Assembly (NCBI RefSeq): GCF_027922045.1
Contig: NZ_BSEX01000006.1
Coordinates: 478,120 to 542,119, forward strand
Direction: 5' to 3'
Length of the DNA: 64,000 bases
Source: Microbacterium terregens
Lineage (GTDB): Bacteria; Pseudomonadota; Alphaproteobacteria; Sphingomonadales; Sphingomonadaceae
The stretch's first letter is position 1. The number at the start of each line of letters is the position of its first letter. The notes under the pieces are model-generated. The model did not search any database, was not told the DNA's origin, and worked only from the letters and a program-made list of their open reading frames with translations. Shown here one piece after another: positions 28,791-37,289 of this stretch. The position numbers and the translations under genes were made by a program.

Positions 28791-30074
28791 ATGTCCGCCG
28801 ATCTCGCCACCGCCGCCCTGCCCGAAGATCCGATCGCCCTCGTGCGTGCCATGGGCACTCGCGCCCGCGCCGCCGCCCGCACGCTCGCCGCACTTCCGAC
28901 CGCGACCCGAGCTGCCGCCCTGCGCGCCGCCGCCGCCGCGATCCGCGCCGATGCGCCCGCGATCCTCGCCGCCAACGCGCGCGATGTCGCAGCCGGCGAA
29001 GCGCGCGGATTGAGCCCGGCGCTGCTCGACCGCCTCCGCCTCGATCCCGCCCGTCTGGAAGGCGCCGCTGCCGGCGTCGAGGCGATCGCCGGGCTGCCCG
29101 ATCCGGTCGGCGCGCTGGTGTCGGAGGATCGCCGCCCCAACGGACTGGTGCTGCGCCGCGTGCGCGTGCCGATCGGCGTCATCGGCATCATCTACGAAAG
29201 CCGCCCCAACGTCACCGCCGACGCCGGCGCGCTGTGCGTCATGGCCGGCAATGCCGCCATCCTGCGCGGCGGGTCGGAGGCGATCGAGAGCAACCGCGCG
29301 CTCCATGCCGCCATGCAGCGCGGGTTCGTCGCCGGTGGCGTGCCGACCGATGCGATCCAGCTGGTCCCCACCACCGATCGCGCCGCCGTGGGCGCGATGC
29401 TAGCCGCCGAGGGCCTGATCGACATGGTCGTACCCCGCGGTGGCAAGAGCTTGGTCGCCCGCGTCCAGGCCGAGGCGCGCGTGCCCGTCCTCGCGCATCT
29501 CGACGGCATCAACCACAGCTATGTCGACGGCGCCGCCGACCCGGCGATGGCGCAGGCGCTGGTGGTCAACGCCAAGCTCCGCCGCACCGGCATCTGCGGC
29601 GCGACCGAGACGCTGCTGATCGACCGCGCCTTTGCCGATCCCGCGCCGCTGCTCGCCGCACTGATCGACGGCGGCTGCGAGTTGCGCGGCGACGCGGACG
29701 TGCAGGCGATCGACCCGCGCGTGCGCCCCGCCACGGCCGAGGACTGGGACACCGAATATCTCGACGCGGTCCTGTCGGTGAAGCGGGTCGACGGCGTAGA
29801 AGGCGCACTCGCCCATATTGCCCGCCACAGTTCGGGCCATACCGACGCGATCGTGACGGAGGACGCGGCCACGGCCGAGCGCTTCCTCAACGGGGTCGAT
29901 TCGGCAATCGTGATGTGGAACGCCTCCACCCAATTCGCCGACGGCGGCGAGTTCGGGCTGGGCGGGGAGATCGGCATCTCCACCGGCCGCCTCCACGCCC
30001 GCGGCCCCGTCGCGCTCGAAGGCCTCACCACCTACAAATGGACCGTTACCGGCACCGGCCAGACCCGCCCCTGA
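28791..30074 (+). CDS. proA: Gamma-glutamyl phosphate reductase
   Basis: 427 residues from MSADLATAALPED. It reduces gamma-glutamyl phosphate to glutamate-5-semialdehyde with NADPH, the second step of proline synthesis. Family motifs are intact: VPIGVIGIIYESRPNVT, VPRGGKSLVARVQ, and RRTGICGATETLL with the catalytic cysteine. The C-terminal LHARGPVALEGLTTYKW signature is also present. The usual partner proB is not in this window. In many relatives nadD follows directly; here an aldo/keto reductase intervenes. Confidence 0.95.
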   Translation: MSADLATAALPEDPIALVRAMGTRARAAARTLAALPTATRAAALRAAAAAIRADAPAILAANARDVAAGEARGLSPALLDRLRLDPARLEGAAAGVEAIAGLPDPVGALVSEDRRPNGLVLRRVRVPIGVIGIIYESRPNVTADAGALCVMAGNAAILRGGSEAIESNRALHAAMQRGFVAGGVPTDAIQLVPTTDRAAVGAMLAAEGLIDMVVPRGGKSLVARVQAEARVPVLAHLDGINHSYVDGAADPAMAQALVVNAKLRRTGICGATETLLIDRAFADPAPLLAALIDGGCELRGDADVQAIDPRVRPATAEDWDTEYLDAVLSVKRVDGVEGALAHIARHSSGHTDAIVTEDAATAERFLNGVDSAIVMWNASTQFADGGEFGLGGEIGISTGRLHARGPVALEGLTTYKWTVTGTGQTRP

Positions 30075-30115
30075 AGCCACCTTTTCCCAGAACGCAACAG
30101 ATCTGCCATTTCTGT

Positions 30116-30206
30116 CGTATCCCTGCGCAGGCAGGGATCCAGGGCCAAGCCAAGCTACGACCGGTATTGCGTGGAACCCTGGGCTCCTGCCTGCGCAGGA
30201 GCACGG
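30116..30206. repeat. REP pair, family B
   Basis: The left hairpin pairs TCCCTGC with GCAGGGA and the right pairs CTCCTGCC with GCAGGAG, an example of arms that differ yet stay complementary. The core contains AGGGCCAAGCCAAGC. Confidence 0.85.
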
Positions 30207-30319
30207 TGCGCGATTACGCAGGGGTCCACGCTAACAGCCGCGTTTTTCGTACCGATCGGTTGCGCGCGCCAAAAACCTCCCCATCTGCCGGGCGCTTATC
30301 GCTCAGGAGGCGCACCCCC

Positions 30320-31354
30320 ATGCACTACAACCAGCTCGGCCGAACCGGCCTGTTCGTGTCCGAACTCTGCCTCGGCACCATGACCTTTGGCGGAGAGGGC
30401 ATGTTCAAGGCGGTGGGCCAGGTGCAGCAGGCGGATGCCGACGCGCTGCTCCGCACCGCAGTCGACGCGGGCGTCAACTTCATCGACACCGCCAACGTCT
30501 ATTCCAACGGCCTGTCGGAGGAGATCACCGGCCAGGCGATCCGCAACCTGGGGCTGCGGCGCGAGGAGGTGGTGCTCGCCACCAAGGCGTTCGGGCCGAT
30601 GGGGCCGGGCCACAATGATCGCGGCGCCTCGCGCGGGCATCTGCTCGATCAGGTGAAGGCCAGCCTCACGCGGCTCGGCACCGACCACATCGACCTCTAC
30701 CAGATCCACGGCTGGGATTCGGTGACCCCGATAGAGGAGACGCTGCGCGCGCTCGACGATCTCGTGACCCAGGGCCATGTCCGCTACGTCGGCGTCTCCA
30801 ACTGGGCGGCGTGGCAGATCGCCAAGGCGCTCGGCATCTCCGAACGCCGCGGCTTCGCCCGGTTCGAGACGGTGCAGTCCTATTACACCCTCGCCGGCCG
30901 CGACCTGGAGCGCGAGCTGGCGCCGATGATAGAGTCCGAAGGGCTCGGCCTGATGGTGTGGAGCCCGCTCGCCGGTGGCTATCTGTCGGGCAAGTACCGG
31001 GCGGGTGACAGCGACGGCCGCCGCACCAACTTCAACTTCCCGCCGGTCGACCAGACCCGCGGCGAAACGGTGCTCTCCGCCATGGACCCGATCGCCGAGG
31101 CGCACGGCGTGTCGGTCGCCCGCATCGCGCTCGCCTGGCTGCTCCACCAGAAGGTGGTGACCAGCGTCATCGTCGGCGCCAAACGCGTCGACCAACTGGA
31201 GGACAATCTCGCCGCGGTGGACGTGGAGCTGACCGCGGAGCAGCTCGCGTCCCTCGATGCCGCCAGCAAGCTGGCGCCGGAATACCCCGGCTGGATGATC
31301 GAACGCCAATCCGAATACCGCGCCCCCGCACTCGCCTCCGTCCGCAAGCGCTAA
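30320..31354 (+). CDS. Aldo/keto reductase
   Basis: 344 residues of the AKR (TIM barrel, NADPH) superfamily. CAGGAGG lies upstream of ATG. The catalytic tetrad is complete: Asp56 and Tyr61 in DTANVYSNG, Lys89 in LATKAF, His130 in YQIHGWD. The cofactor pocket GAKRVDQLEDN near the C terminus fits AKRs of the YajO/Tas type. The substrate is not predictable. It stands between proA and nadD with REP pairs on each side, suggesting it is an insertion into an older gene order. Confidence 0.9.
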   Translation: MHYNQLGRTGLFVSELCLGTMTFGGEGMFKAVGQVQQADADALLRTAVDAGVNFIDTANVYSNGLSEEITGQAIRNLGLRREEVVLATKAFGPMGPGHNDRGASRGHLLDQVKASLTRLGTDHIDLYQIHGWDSVTPIEETLRALDDLVTQGHVRYVGVSNWAAWQIAKALGISERRGFARFETVQSYYTLAGRDLERELAPMIESEGLGLMVWSPLAGGYLSGKYRAGDSDGRRTNFNFPPVDQTRGETVLSAMDPIAEAHGVSVARIALAWLLHQKVVTSVIVGAKRVDQLEDNLAAVDVELTAEQLASLDAASKLAPEYPGWMIERQSEYRAPALASVRKR

Positions 31355-31373
31355 CGCGAACCACGCCCGCAAC

Positions 31374-31464
31374 CGTACCCCCGCGCAGGCGGGGGTCCAG
31401 GGCCCAGCAAAGCAACGGCCGATATCGCCCGAAACCCTGGGCTCCTGCCTGCGCAGGAGCACGG
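31374..31464. repeat. REP pair, family B
   Basis: The left hairpin pairs CCCCCGC with GCGGGGG and the right pairs CTCCTGC with GCAGGAG. The core CCCAGCAAAGCAACGG is close to the family core. Confidence 0.85.
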
Positions 31465-31509
31465 CGCGCCCAACGGGGTGGCGCGCGCTGCCGCACCCCG
31501 AACGCGCTT

Positions 31510-31607
31510 CGTACCCCGGCGGAGGCCGGGGCCCAGTTGCGGCGAAGGGGGTTTGGGGCACTCCGCAACCGCCTTCCCACCTGGACCCCGGCCTCCGCCG
31601 GGGTACT
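31510..31607. repeat. REP pair, family A
   Basis: GTACCCCGGCGGAGGCCGGGG at the left is matched by its inverted copy at the right, about 100 bp end to end. Confidence 0.85.
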
Positions 31608-31683
31608 GAAAGGTTATGCGACGCACTCCCTGGCATCGCCCCACGCCGTTGCACCCGCCGCGCAACACTGGCATCGCGCCCCC

Positions 31684-32310
31684 ATGTCCCGCATCGGCCT
31701 CCTCGGCGGCTCCTTCAATCCGGCGCATCGCGGCCACCGCGGCATTTCGCTCCAGGCGATCCGCGCGCTGGAGCTCGACGAGCTGTGGTGGCTGGTGTCG
31801 CCCGGCAATCCGCTGAAGGACCATGCGTCCGACATGGCGCCCTTCGCCGCGCGCCTCGCGTCCGCCACCCGCATGGCCCGCCACTCGCGCATCCGGGCGA
31901 CCGACATCGAACGCCGGCTCGGCACCCGCTACACGCTCGACACGCTGCGCAAGCTCGTCGCGCGCTTCCCCGATCAAGACTTCATCTGGGTGATGGGGGC
32001 CGACAATCTCGCCCAGTTCCACCGCTGGCGCGGGTGGCGCGAAATCGCGCGCACCATGCCGATTGCGGTTATCGCGCGTCCGGGGTATGATCGACGGGCC
32101 CGCGCAAGTGTCGCGATGGGCTGGCTGCGGCGCCATGCGCGGCCCGCAGGCCAGGCGAAACGATGGACGAATTGGAGTTTGCCGGCACTCGTGTTGCTGC
32201 GCTTCCGCCCCGATCCGACCTCGGCGACCGGCATTCGAGCCGCCGATCCCGCCTGGCACCGGCACAGCAGGCCGAACCAAATCCCCACGCGCACGGCCAT
32301 GAAAGGCTAG
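31684..32310 (+). CDS. nadD: Nicotinate-nucleotide adenylyltransferase
   Basis: 208 residues. The N-terminal GLLGGSFNPAHRGH carries the HxGH nucleotidyl-transfer motif, SPGNPLKDH the substrate loop, and the late TSATGIR the ISSTxIR-like phosphate-binding motif. NadD adenylylates nicotinate mononucleotide to deamido-NAD in the cytoplasm. It leads the tightly spaced nadD-rsfS-rlmH-envC run; its stop lies 8 bp before the next start. Confidence 0.94.
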   Translation: MSRIGLLGGSFNPAHRGHRGISLQAIRALELDELWWLVSPGNPLKDHASDMAPFAARLASATRMARHSRIRATDIERRLGTRYTLDTLRKLVARFPDQDFIWVMGADNLAQFHRWRGWREIARTMPIAVIARPGYDRRARASVAMGWLRRHARPAGQAKRWTNWSLPALVLLRFRPDPTSATGIRAADPAWHRHSRPNQIPTRTAMKG

Positions 32311-32318
32311 GAGACAAG

Positions 32319-32723
32319 TTGCCCAACCCCTCTTCCGCACGCGAAGGCGGTACCGACGACGTCGAGGCGCTGCACCGCCTCGTCCTCACCTCGCTGGATG
32401 ACGATCAGGCGGTGGAAACCGTCTCGATCCCGCTCGCCGGCAAGTCCAGCATCGCCGACTATATGGTCGTCGCTTCCGGCCGTTCGAGCCGTCAGGTCGC
32501 CTCCATGGCCACCAAGATCGCCGAGAAGGTGAAGGCCGAGTTCGGCCGCAGCCCCCGGGTCGAGGGTCTGCCGACCGCCGACTGGGTGCTGATCGACGCG
32601 GGCGACGTGATCGTCCACCTGTTCCGCCCGGAGGTCCGCACCTTCTACAATCTGGAGCGGATGTGGGCGTTCGGCGACACGCCGACGATGGGGTCAACCG
32701 GCAACCCGCCCGCCTCCGCCTGA
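32319..32723 (+). CDS. rsfS: Ribosomal silencing factor RsfS, TTG start
   Basis: 134 residues. The start is assigned to TTG (LPNPSSAREGG) because TAGGAGA lies just upstream and 8 bp separate it from nadD. An ATG 52 codons earlier would lie inside nadD and give an unrelated Arg-rich extension. The RsfS/Iojap core shows VETVSIPLAGKSSIADYMVVASGRSSRQVASMA and EGLPTADWVLIDAGDVIVHLFRPEVRTFYNLERMW. It binds uL14 and blocks 30S-50S joining during starvation. Confidence 0.92.
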   Translation: MPNPSSAREGGTDDVEALHRLVLTSLDDDQAVETVSIPLAGKSSIADYMVVASGRSSRQVASMATKIAEKVKAEFGRSPRVEGLPTADWVLIDAGDVIVHLFRPEVRTFYNLERMWAFGDTPTMGSTGNPPASA

Positions 32724-32735
32724 CCCTTCGCGCCC

Positions 32736-33158
32736 GTGCTGCTGCATATCGTCGCGCGCGGGCGCATCGGGCGCAGTCCCGAGGCCGAGCTGGTCGATCG
32801 CTATCTCAAGCGCGTCACCTGGCCGACCCGCGTCACCGAGCTGCCCGACAAGGGCGGCAAGGTGCCGCCGCGCGAACCCGGCACCCGCATCGTGATGCTC
32901 GACGAAACCGGCCGCGACATGCCGTCCCGCCAGTTCGCACAGATCCTGGGGAACTGGCGCGACGACGGGGTGCGCGAGGCGCGGTTCCTGATCGGCGCCG
33001 CCGACGGCTTCGACGATGCCGACCGGCGGGAGGCGGACCTGCTGATCTCGTTCGGCCGCCTCACCTGGCCGCACATGATGGCCCGCGCGATGCTTGCCGA
33101 GCAGCTGTGGCGCGCCGCCAGCATCCTTTCCAACCACCCCTACCACCGCGAGGGCTGA
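32736..33158 (+). CDS. rlmH: 23S rRNA pseudouridine-1915 N3-methyltransferase
   Basis: 140 residues with a GTG start. SPOUT-family signatures are clear: LDETGRDMPSRQFAQ, FLIGAADGFDD and the C-terminal trefoil-knot segment ISFGRLTWPHMMARAMLAEQLWRAASILSNHPYHREG. It uses SAM to methylate pseudouridine 1915 of 23S rRNA in assembled ribosomes. Its stop overlaps the start of the next gene (TGATG). Confidence 0.95.
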   Translation: MLLHIVARGRIGRSPEAELVDRYLKRVTWPTRVTELPDKGGKVPPREPGTRIVMLDETGRDMPSRQFAQILGNWRDDGVREARFLIGAADGFDDADRREADLLISFGRLTWPHMMARAMLAEQLWRAASILSNHPYHREG

Positions 33159-34339
33159 TGCGCCGCGGCGGGACAGTCGCGGCCGCCCTGCTGGTGCTGG
33201 CCGCCGGTGGCGCCGCACTCGGCGCCGCCACCATCGGCACCGCCGCCCCATCCCCCCTCGACCAACAGCGCGAGCGGCTGCGCGCCGCCCGGATTAAGGC
33301 GGATCGTGCCCAGGCCCGCGCCCAGGCGCTGGAGCGCCAGGCCGCCGCCGCCCAGACCGCCGCCGATCGTGCCGCCGCCCGGCAGCGCAGCATGGCCGCC
33401 CGCATCGCCGCCGCCGAGGCGGAGCATCGCGCCGCCGAAGCGCGCGTGGCGGTCGTCGGCCGCCTGCTCGCCGAGCGCCGCGAGGAGCTTGCCCGCCGCC
33501 GCGACCCGATCGTTCGGCTGATGGCCGCGCTCCAGTCGCTCGCCCGCCGCCCGGCAGTGGCGGCCGTCGCCCAGCCCGGCTCCACCGCCGATGCCGTTCA
33601 CGTCCGCGCCGTGCTCGCGACCGTGCTTCCCGCCGTCCGCCAGCGCACCAGCGCCGTCCGCGCAGAAGTCGCAGAAGTCCAGCGCACGCGGCGCCAGGCC
33701 GCACTCGCGGTGCAGGCACTCGGCAGCAGCCGGCGGCGGCTGGAGGATGAACGCCTGCAACTGGTGCGGCTGGAGGCGGCGGAGCGCCTGCGGTCGCAGG
33801 ATCTCGGCCGCACCGCGTTGGTCGAATCGGACCGCGCGATCGCGCTTGGCGAACGGGCGCGCGACATCGTCGACCAGATGCAGGAGACGCAGCTCGCCGC
33901 GGTGACGCTGGGCGAGCTCACCACCCTGTCCGGGCCGCTGCTGCGCCCCGGGTCGGACGGCACGCCCGTCCACCGCTCGCCCTATCGCCTGCCGGTGGCC
34001 GGCGCGGTGGTGACTGGCTTCGGCGAGATTTCGGACGCCGGCGTGCGGTCGCGCGGCCTGACGCTCGCGGTGGCGCCCGGCGCGCGCGTGGTCGCGCCGC
34101 TGGCGGGCCGCGTCCTGCTCGCCCGCCCCTTCCGCAGCTACGGCACCATCATCCTGCTCGATCACGGCAACGGCTGGACGACGCTCGTGACCGGTCTCGG
34201 CCGCGCCACCGTGCGCCGCGGGAGCGAGGTGGCCGCCGGCACGCCGCTCGGCCTCGCCCCCGGCGGCGACGCGCCCCAGGTCACCGTCGAGCTGCGCCGC
34301 CACGGCGCCGCCATCGACCTCGCGACGATGCTCGGCTGA
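33158..34339 (+). CDS. EnvC-like LytM-domain protein with degenerate active site
   Basis: 393 residues from the ATG in TGATG. A signal peptide (about 1-30) is followed by a long coiled coil rich in Arg/Ala/Glu (about 36-240, RERLRAARIKADRAQARAQALE) and a C-terminal M23/LytM domain (about 280-393). The zinc ligands are missing: the HxGxD region reads SRGLTLA, the YxHL region reads LVTGLG, and the HxH region reads VTVELR. That fits EnvC-type amidase activators, which are non-catalytic, rather than a hydrolase. Its position between rlmH and ctpA is the usual one for this family. It probably activates an AmiC-type amidase in the periplasm (inference). Confidence 0.88.
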   Translation: MRRGGTVAAALLVLAAGGAALGAATIGTAAPSPLDQQRERLRAARIKADRAQARAQALERQAAAAQTAADRAAARQRSMAARIAAAEAEHRAAEARVAVVGRLLAERREELARRRDPIVRLMAALQSLARRPAVAAVAQPGSTADAVHVRAVLATVLPAVRQRTSAVRAEVAEVQRTRRQAALAVQALGSSRRRLEDERLQLVRLEAAERLRSQDLGRTALVESDRAIALGERARDIVDQMQETQLAAVTLGELTTLSGPLLRPGSDGTPVHRSPYRLPVAGAVVTGFGEISDAGVRSRGLTLAVAPGARVVAPLAGRVLLARPFRSYGTIILLDHGNGWTTLVTGLGRATVRRGSEVAAGTPLGLAPGGDAPQVTVELRRHGAAIDLATMLG

Positions 34340-34396
34340 GGCGGTCCGCCAGAGTTCCTTTTACGCGGCCACGCTTTGGCGCTATTCCGGTGCGGC

Positions 34397-35758
34397 ATGT
34401 CCGTTCATAAGGTTTCCCGCATGGTTCGCCCGCTCCTCCAGGCCACTGCGATCGTGGGCGCGCTGGCGCTGGTTCCGATCGCCAACGGCGCGATGGCGCA
34501 GGTCGACAGCGACAGCTATCGCGAGCTCGACACCTTCATGGACGTCTACAATCGCGTCCGCGCCTCCTACGTCGACAAGGTCGACGACAAGGTGCTGGTG
34601 AAGGGCGCGATCCAGGGCATGCTCGCGGCGCTCGACCCGCACAGCTCGTACGTGGACGCGCTCGATTTCGACAACATGCGCATCGCGACCGAGGGCAACT
34701 ACGGCGGCCTCGGCCTCACCGTCACCATGATCGACGGCGCGATCAAGGTCATTGCGCCGACCGAGGACACGCCCGCCGCGCGCGCGGGCATCAAGGCGGG
34801 CGACTACATCACCCACATCGACGGCAAGCTGATCTACGGCGGCTCGCTGGACGAGGCGATTTCGCAGATGCGCGGGCCCGCCAACACCAAGGTCACGCTG
34901 ACGCTGGTCCGCCCGGGCCAGGAAAAGCCGATCACCGCCACCATGACGCGCGAGATCATCGTCCAGAAGCCCGTGAAGTGGGAGGTGAAGGACGGCATCG
35001 GCATCATCAACATCAACACCTTCTCCGCCCAGACCGGCGCCGACACCCGCGCCGCGGTCGCCGCGATCGACAAGGCGCTCGGCCACAAACCGCTCGGCTA
35101 TATCGTCGACCTGCGCGAGAACGGCGGCGGCCTGCTGAACGAAGCGATCGAGGTGTCGGACGTGTTCCTCGACCACGGCGAGATCGTGTCCCAGCGCGGC
35201 CGCGAAAAGACCGACATCGAACGCTATTATGCCGAGGCCGGTGACCTGACCCAGGGCCTGCCGATCATCGTGCTGGTCGATGCCGGCACCGCCTCCGCCT
35301 CGGAAATCGTCGCCGGCGCGCTCCAGGACCACCACCGCGCGATCGTCATGGGCGAGCGGACCTTCGGCAAGGGATCGGTGCAGACGCTGCTGCCGCTCGG
35401 GCCGGAGACGGCGCTCCGCCTCACCACCGCGCGCTACTACACGCCCTCGGGCCGATCGGTGCAGGAGGGCGGCATCGAACCCGACCTCAAGGTGCCGCAG
35501 ATCTCCGACCCCGACTACAAGGATCGCCCGGTGTTCCGGGAGGCGGACCTGCGCCGCCACCTCATCAACGAGGCCAAGGTCGACAATTCGGTGCTGGAGG
35601 ATGACGGCAAGCCCGATCCGCGCTTCACCGAGAGTGCCGAGGCGCTCAAGAAGCGCGGCATCGAGGATTTCCAGCTCCACTATGCCCTGCAGACGCTCGG
35701 CCGCCTGGGTCCTGCGCCGCGCGCGGTGGCGACGGCGACGCCGGCAAAGAAGCGCTGA
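34397..35758 (+). CDS. ctpA: C-terminal processing peptidase CtpA (S41)
   Basis: 453 residues from MSVHKVSRM; an ATG eight codons later is also possible and has AAGG upstream. A signal peptide is followed by an N-terminal helical segment (VYNRVRASYVDKVDDKVLVKGAIQGMLAALDPHSSY), a PDZ domain (about 85-170) and the S41 peptidase fold. The catalytic serine lies in DAGTASASEIVAGAL and the lysine in GERTFGKGSVQ. Such tail-specific proteases cleave periplasmic proteins, including peptidoglycan hydrolases. It immediately follows the EnvC-like gene, linking the two functions. Confidence 0.93.
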   Translation: MSVHKVSRMVRPLLQATAIVGALALVPIANGAMAQVDSDSYRELDTFMDVYNRVRASYVDKVDDKVLVKGAIQGMLAALDPHSSYVDALDFDNMRIATEGNYGGLGLTVTMIDGAIKVIAPTEDTPAARAGIKAGDYITHIDGKLIYGGSLDEAISQMRGPANTKVTLTLVRPGQEKPITATMTREIIVQKPVKWEVKDGIGIININTFSAQTGADTRAAVAAIDKALGHKPLGYIVDLRENGGGLLNEAIEVSDVFLDHGEIVSQRGREKTDIERYYAEAGDLTQGLPIIVLVDAGTASASEIVAGALQDHHRAIVMGERTFGKGSVQTLLPLGPETALRLTTARYYTPSGRSVQEGGIEPDLKVPQISDPDYKDRPVFREADLRRHLINEAKVDNSVLEDDGKPDPRFTESAEALKKRGIEDFQLHYALQTLGRLGPAPRAVATATPAKKR

Positions 35759-35759
35759 C

Positions 35760-36236
35760 ATGCGCGGCGGCAATCTCCAGGCGGCGCGCTGGCTCGCGCT
35801 GCTCGTCCCCGCAGTGCTGATGCTGGGCGCGCTCGGATCGCAATATCTGGGCGGGCTCTACCCGTGCGAGATGTGCCACTGGCAGCGCTGGCCGCATTAT
35901 GCCGCCATCGTGCTCGCGATGCTCAGCTTCCTGGTGGCGCGCACCTCCGCCCGCGTCGCGCTGGTGCTGCTCGCCGGTGTCGCCATCGCCGCCAGCGGAG
36001 CGATCGGCGTGTTCCACGCGGGCGTCGAATATGGCTGGTGGCAGGGCATCACCGGCTGCGCGACCCCCTTCTCGGGCGGCGGCGGCAACATGCTCGACGC
36101 GATCATGAAGGCGCCGGTGATCCGCTGCGACGTGCCGCAATGGACGCTGGCCGGCATTTCGCTCGCCGGCTTCAATGCGATCTTTTCGCTCGCCGGCGCG
36201 TTGGGGATCTTTGTGCTGGCAGGAAAACGCGCATGA
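35760..36236 (+). CDS. DsbB-family disulfide bond formation protein
   Basis: 158 residues with four membrane helices. YPCEMCHWQRWPH contains the CxxC that exchanges with quinone, and two more cysteines, in ITGCATPF and VIRCDVPQW, form the second redox pair in the periplasmic loop. The ATG overlaps the ctpA end region by sitting one base after its stop. It probably reoxidises a DsbA-like thiol oxidase. It overlaps coq7 by 4 bp, coupling it to quinone synthesis. Confidence 0.9.
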   Translation: MRGGNLQAARWLALLVPAVLMLGALGSQYLGGLYPCEMCHWQRWPHYAAIVLAMLSFLVARTSARVALVLLAGVAIAASGAIGVFHAGVEYGWWQGITGCATPFSGGGGNMLDAIMKAPVIRCDVPQWTLAGISLAGFNAIFSLAGALGIFVLAGKRA

Positions 36237-36769
36237 AGCGGTGGCGACCCGGCGATCGGCGGGAACCGGTCTCCCAGATGATCCGGGTGGATCAGGCGGG
36301 CGAATATGGCGCGACCCGCATCTATGCGGGGCAGCTCGCGGTGATGGGCGATCGCGTTCCGCTCGCGCGCGAGATCGTCGGCATGGCCAAGCAGGAGGAA
36401 CGCCACCGCGCTTGGTTCGACGCCCTGATCGCCGAACGCGGCGTCCGCCCGACCCTGCTCCAGCCCTTCTGGAGCGTCGCCGGTTTCGCGCTCGGCGCCG
36501 TCACCGCCGCGATCGGGCCGGAGGCGGCGATGGCCTGCACCGCGGCCGTCGAGACCGAGATCGACAAGCATTACGACCAGCAGCTCGCCGAGCTTCGCGA
36601 CGAGGAGCCGGAGCTTTCGGCCGCGGTGCGCGAGTTCCAGGCCGAGGAGCTGGAGCACAAGGAAGCCGCGATCGCCCACGGTGCCGAACAGGCGATCGGC
36701 TATCCGGTGCTGTCCGCCGTGATCCGGCTCGGCTGCCGGGTGGCAATCGCCGCATCGAAACGCATATGA
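36233..36769 (+). CDS. coq7: Ubiquinone hydroxylase Coq7 (DMQ mono-oxygenase)
   Basis: 178 residues starting at the ATGA overlap with the dsbB stop. The ferritin-like di-iron ligands are present: RVDQAGEYGATRIY, QEERHRAWF, the Glu of AAVETEIDKHY, and AEELEHKEAA. Coq7 hydroxylates 2-polyprenyl-3-methyl-6-methoxy-benzoquinone in the penultimate step of ubiquinone synthesis at the inner membrane. The length is normal for the short alphaproteobacterial form. Confidence 0.95.
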   Translation: MKRWRPGDRREPVSQMIRVDQAGEYGATRIYAGQLAVMGDRVPLAREIVGMAKQEERHRAWFDALIAERGVRPTLLQPFWSVAGFALGAVTAAIGPEAAMACTAAVETEIDKHYDQQLAELRDEEPELSAAVREFQAEELEHKEAAIAHGAEQAIGYPVLSAVIRLGCRVAIAASKRI

Positions 36770-36809
36770 GGCTTGCCGCGTTAGGATGGCGGCAACAGGA
36801 GGACGACCG

Positions 36810-37214
36810 ATGGCAAAGTGGATGCTGATGGCAGCGATCGGGCTGGCCGCGCCGGTGCTGGGCCTGTCCGCCCCCGCGGTCGCCCAGAATGCCGCCCAGA
36901 ACGGCGTGCTGGTGATCTACGGCAACGACAAATGCCCCACCAACGCCAATGGCGAGGAAATCGTGGTGTGCGTGCGCCGCGGCGAGGAAGAGCGCTTCCG
37001 CATCCCCAAAGAGCTACGCACCACCGAGGCGTCGCCCGACCAGCAGAGCTGGGCCGTGCGCCAGCAGTCCGGGCTGGAGGCAGGCGCCACGGGCGTCGGT
37101 TCGTGCAGCACCGTGGGTGCCAGTGGCCAATCGGGCTGCTTCGTCCAGAACGCCAACCGCTGGAAGGCGGAACGCCGCGCCGCCAAGGCAGAGGCCGAAC
37201 GCAGCGTTCCCTGA
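36810..37214 (+). CDS. Hypothetical periplasmic protein
   Basis: 134 residues from MAKWMLMAAIG, with AGGAGGACGACC upstream. The signal peptide ends near PAVAQ. The mature part contains DKCPTNANGEEIVVCVRRGEEERFRIPKELR, a pattern I associate with sphingomonad-specific exported proteins. Four cysteines (DKCP, VVCV, GSCS, GCFV) may form disulfides. The C terminus is Ala/Glu/Arg-rich. Function unknown. The gene follows coq7 by about 40 bp. Confidence 0.72.
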   Translation: MAKWMLMAAIGLAAPVLGLSAPAVAQNAAQNGVLVIYGNDKCPTNANGEEIVVCVRRGEEERFRIPKELRTTEASPDQQSWAVRQQSGLEAGATGVGSCSTVGASGQSGCFVQNANRWKAERRAAKAEAERSVP

Positions 37215-37289
37215 TCGCGCCGGACGTTGCGTCCAAGTCCCTGCCGTCGTAGCCGCACGCCTCTTTGAACGGGGAACGGCGGCGGCGGC

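Larger units (their letters stand above)
31355..31683. other. Intergenic region before nadD
   Basis: A 329 bp gap filled by one family B REP pair and one family A REP pair in tandem, plus about 70 bp before nadD. No small gene or RNA is evident. Confidence 0.7.
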
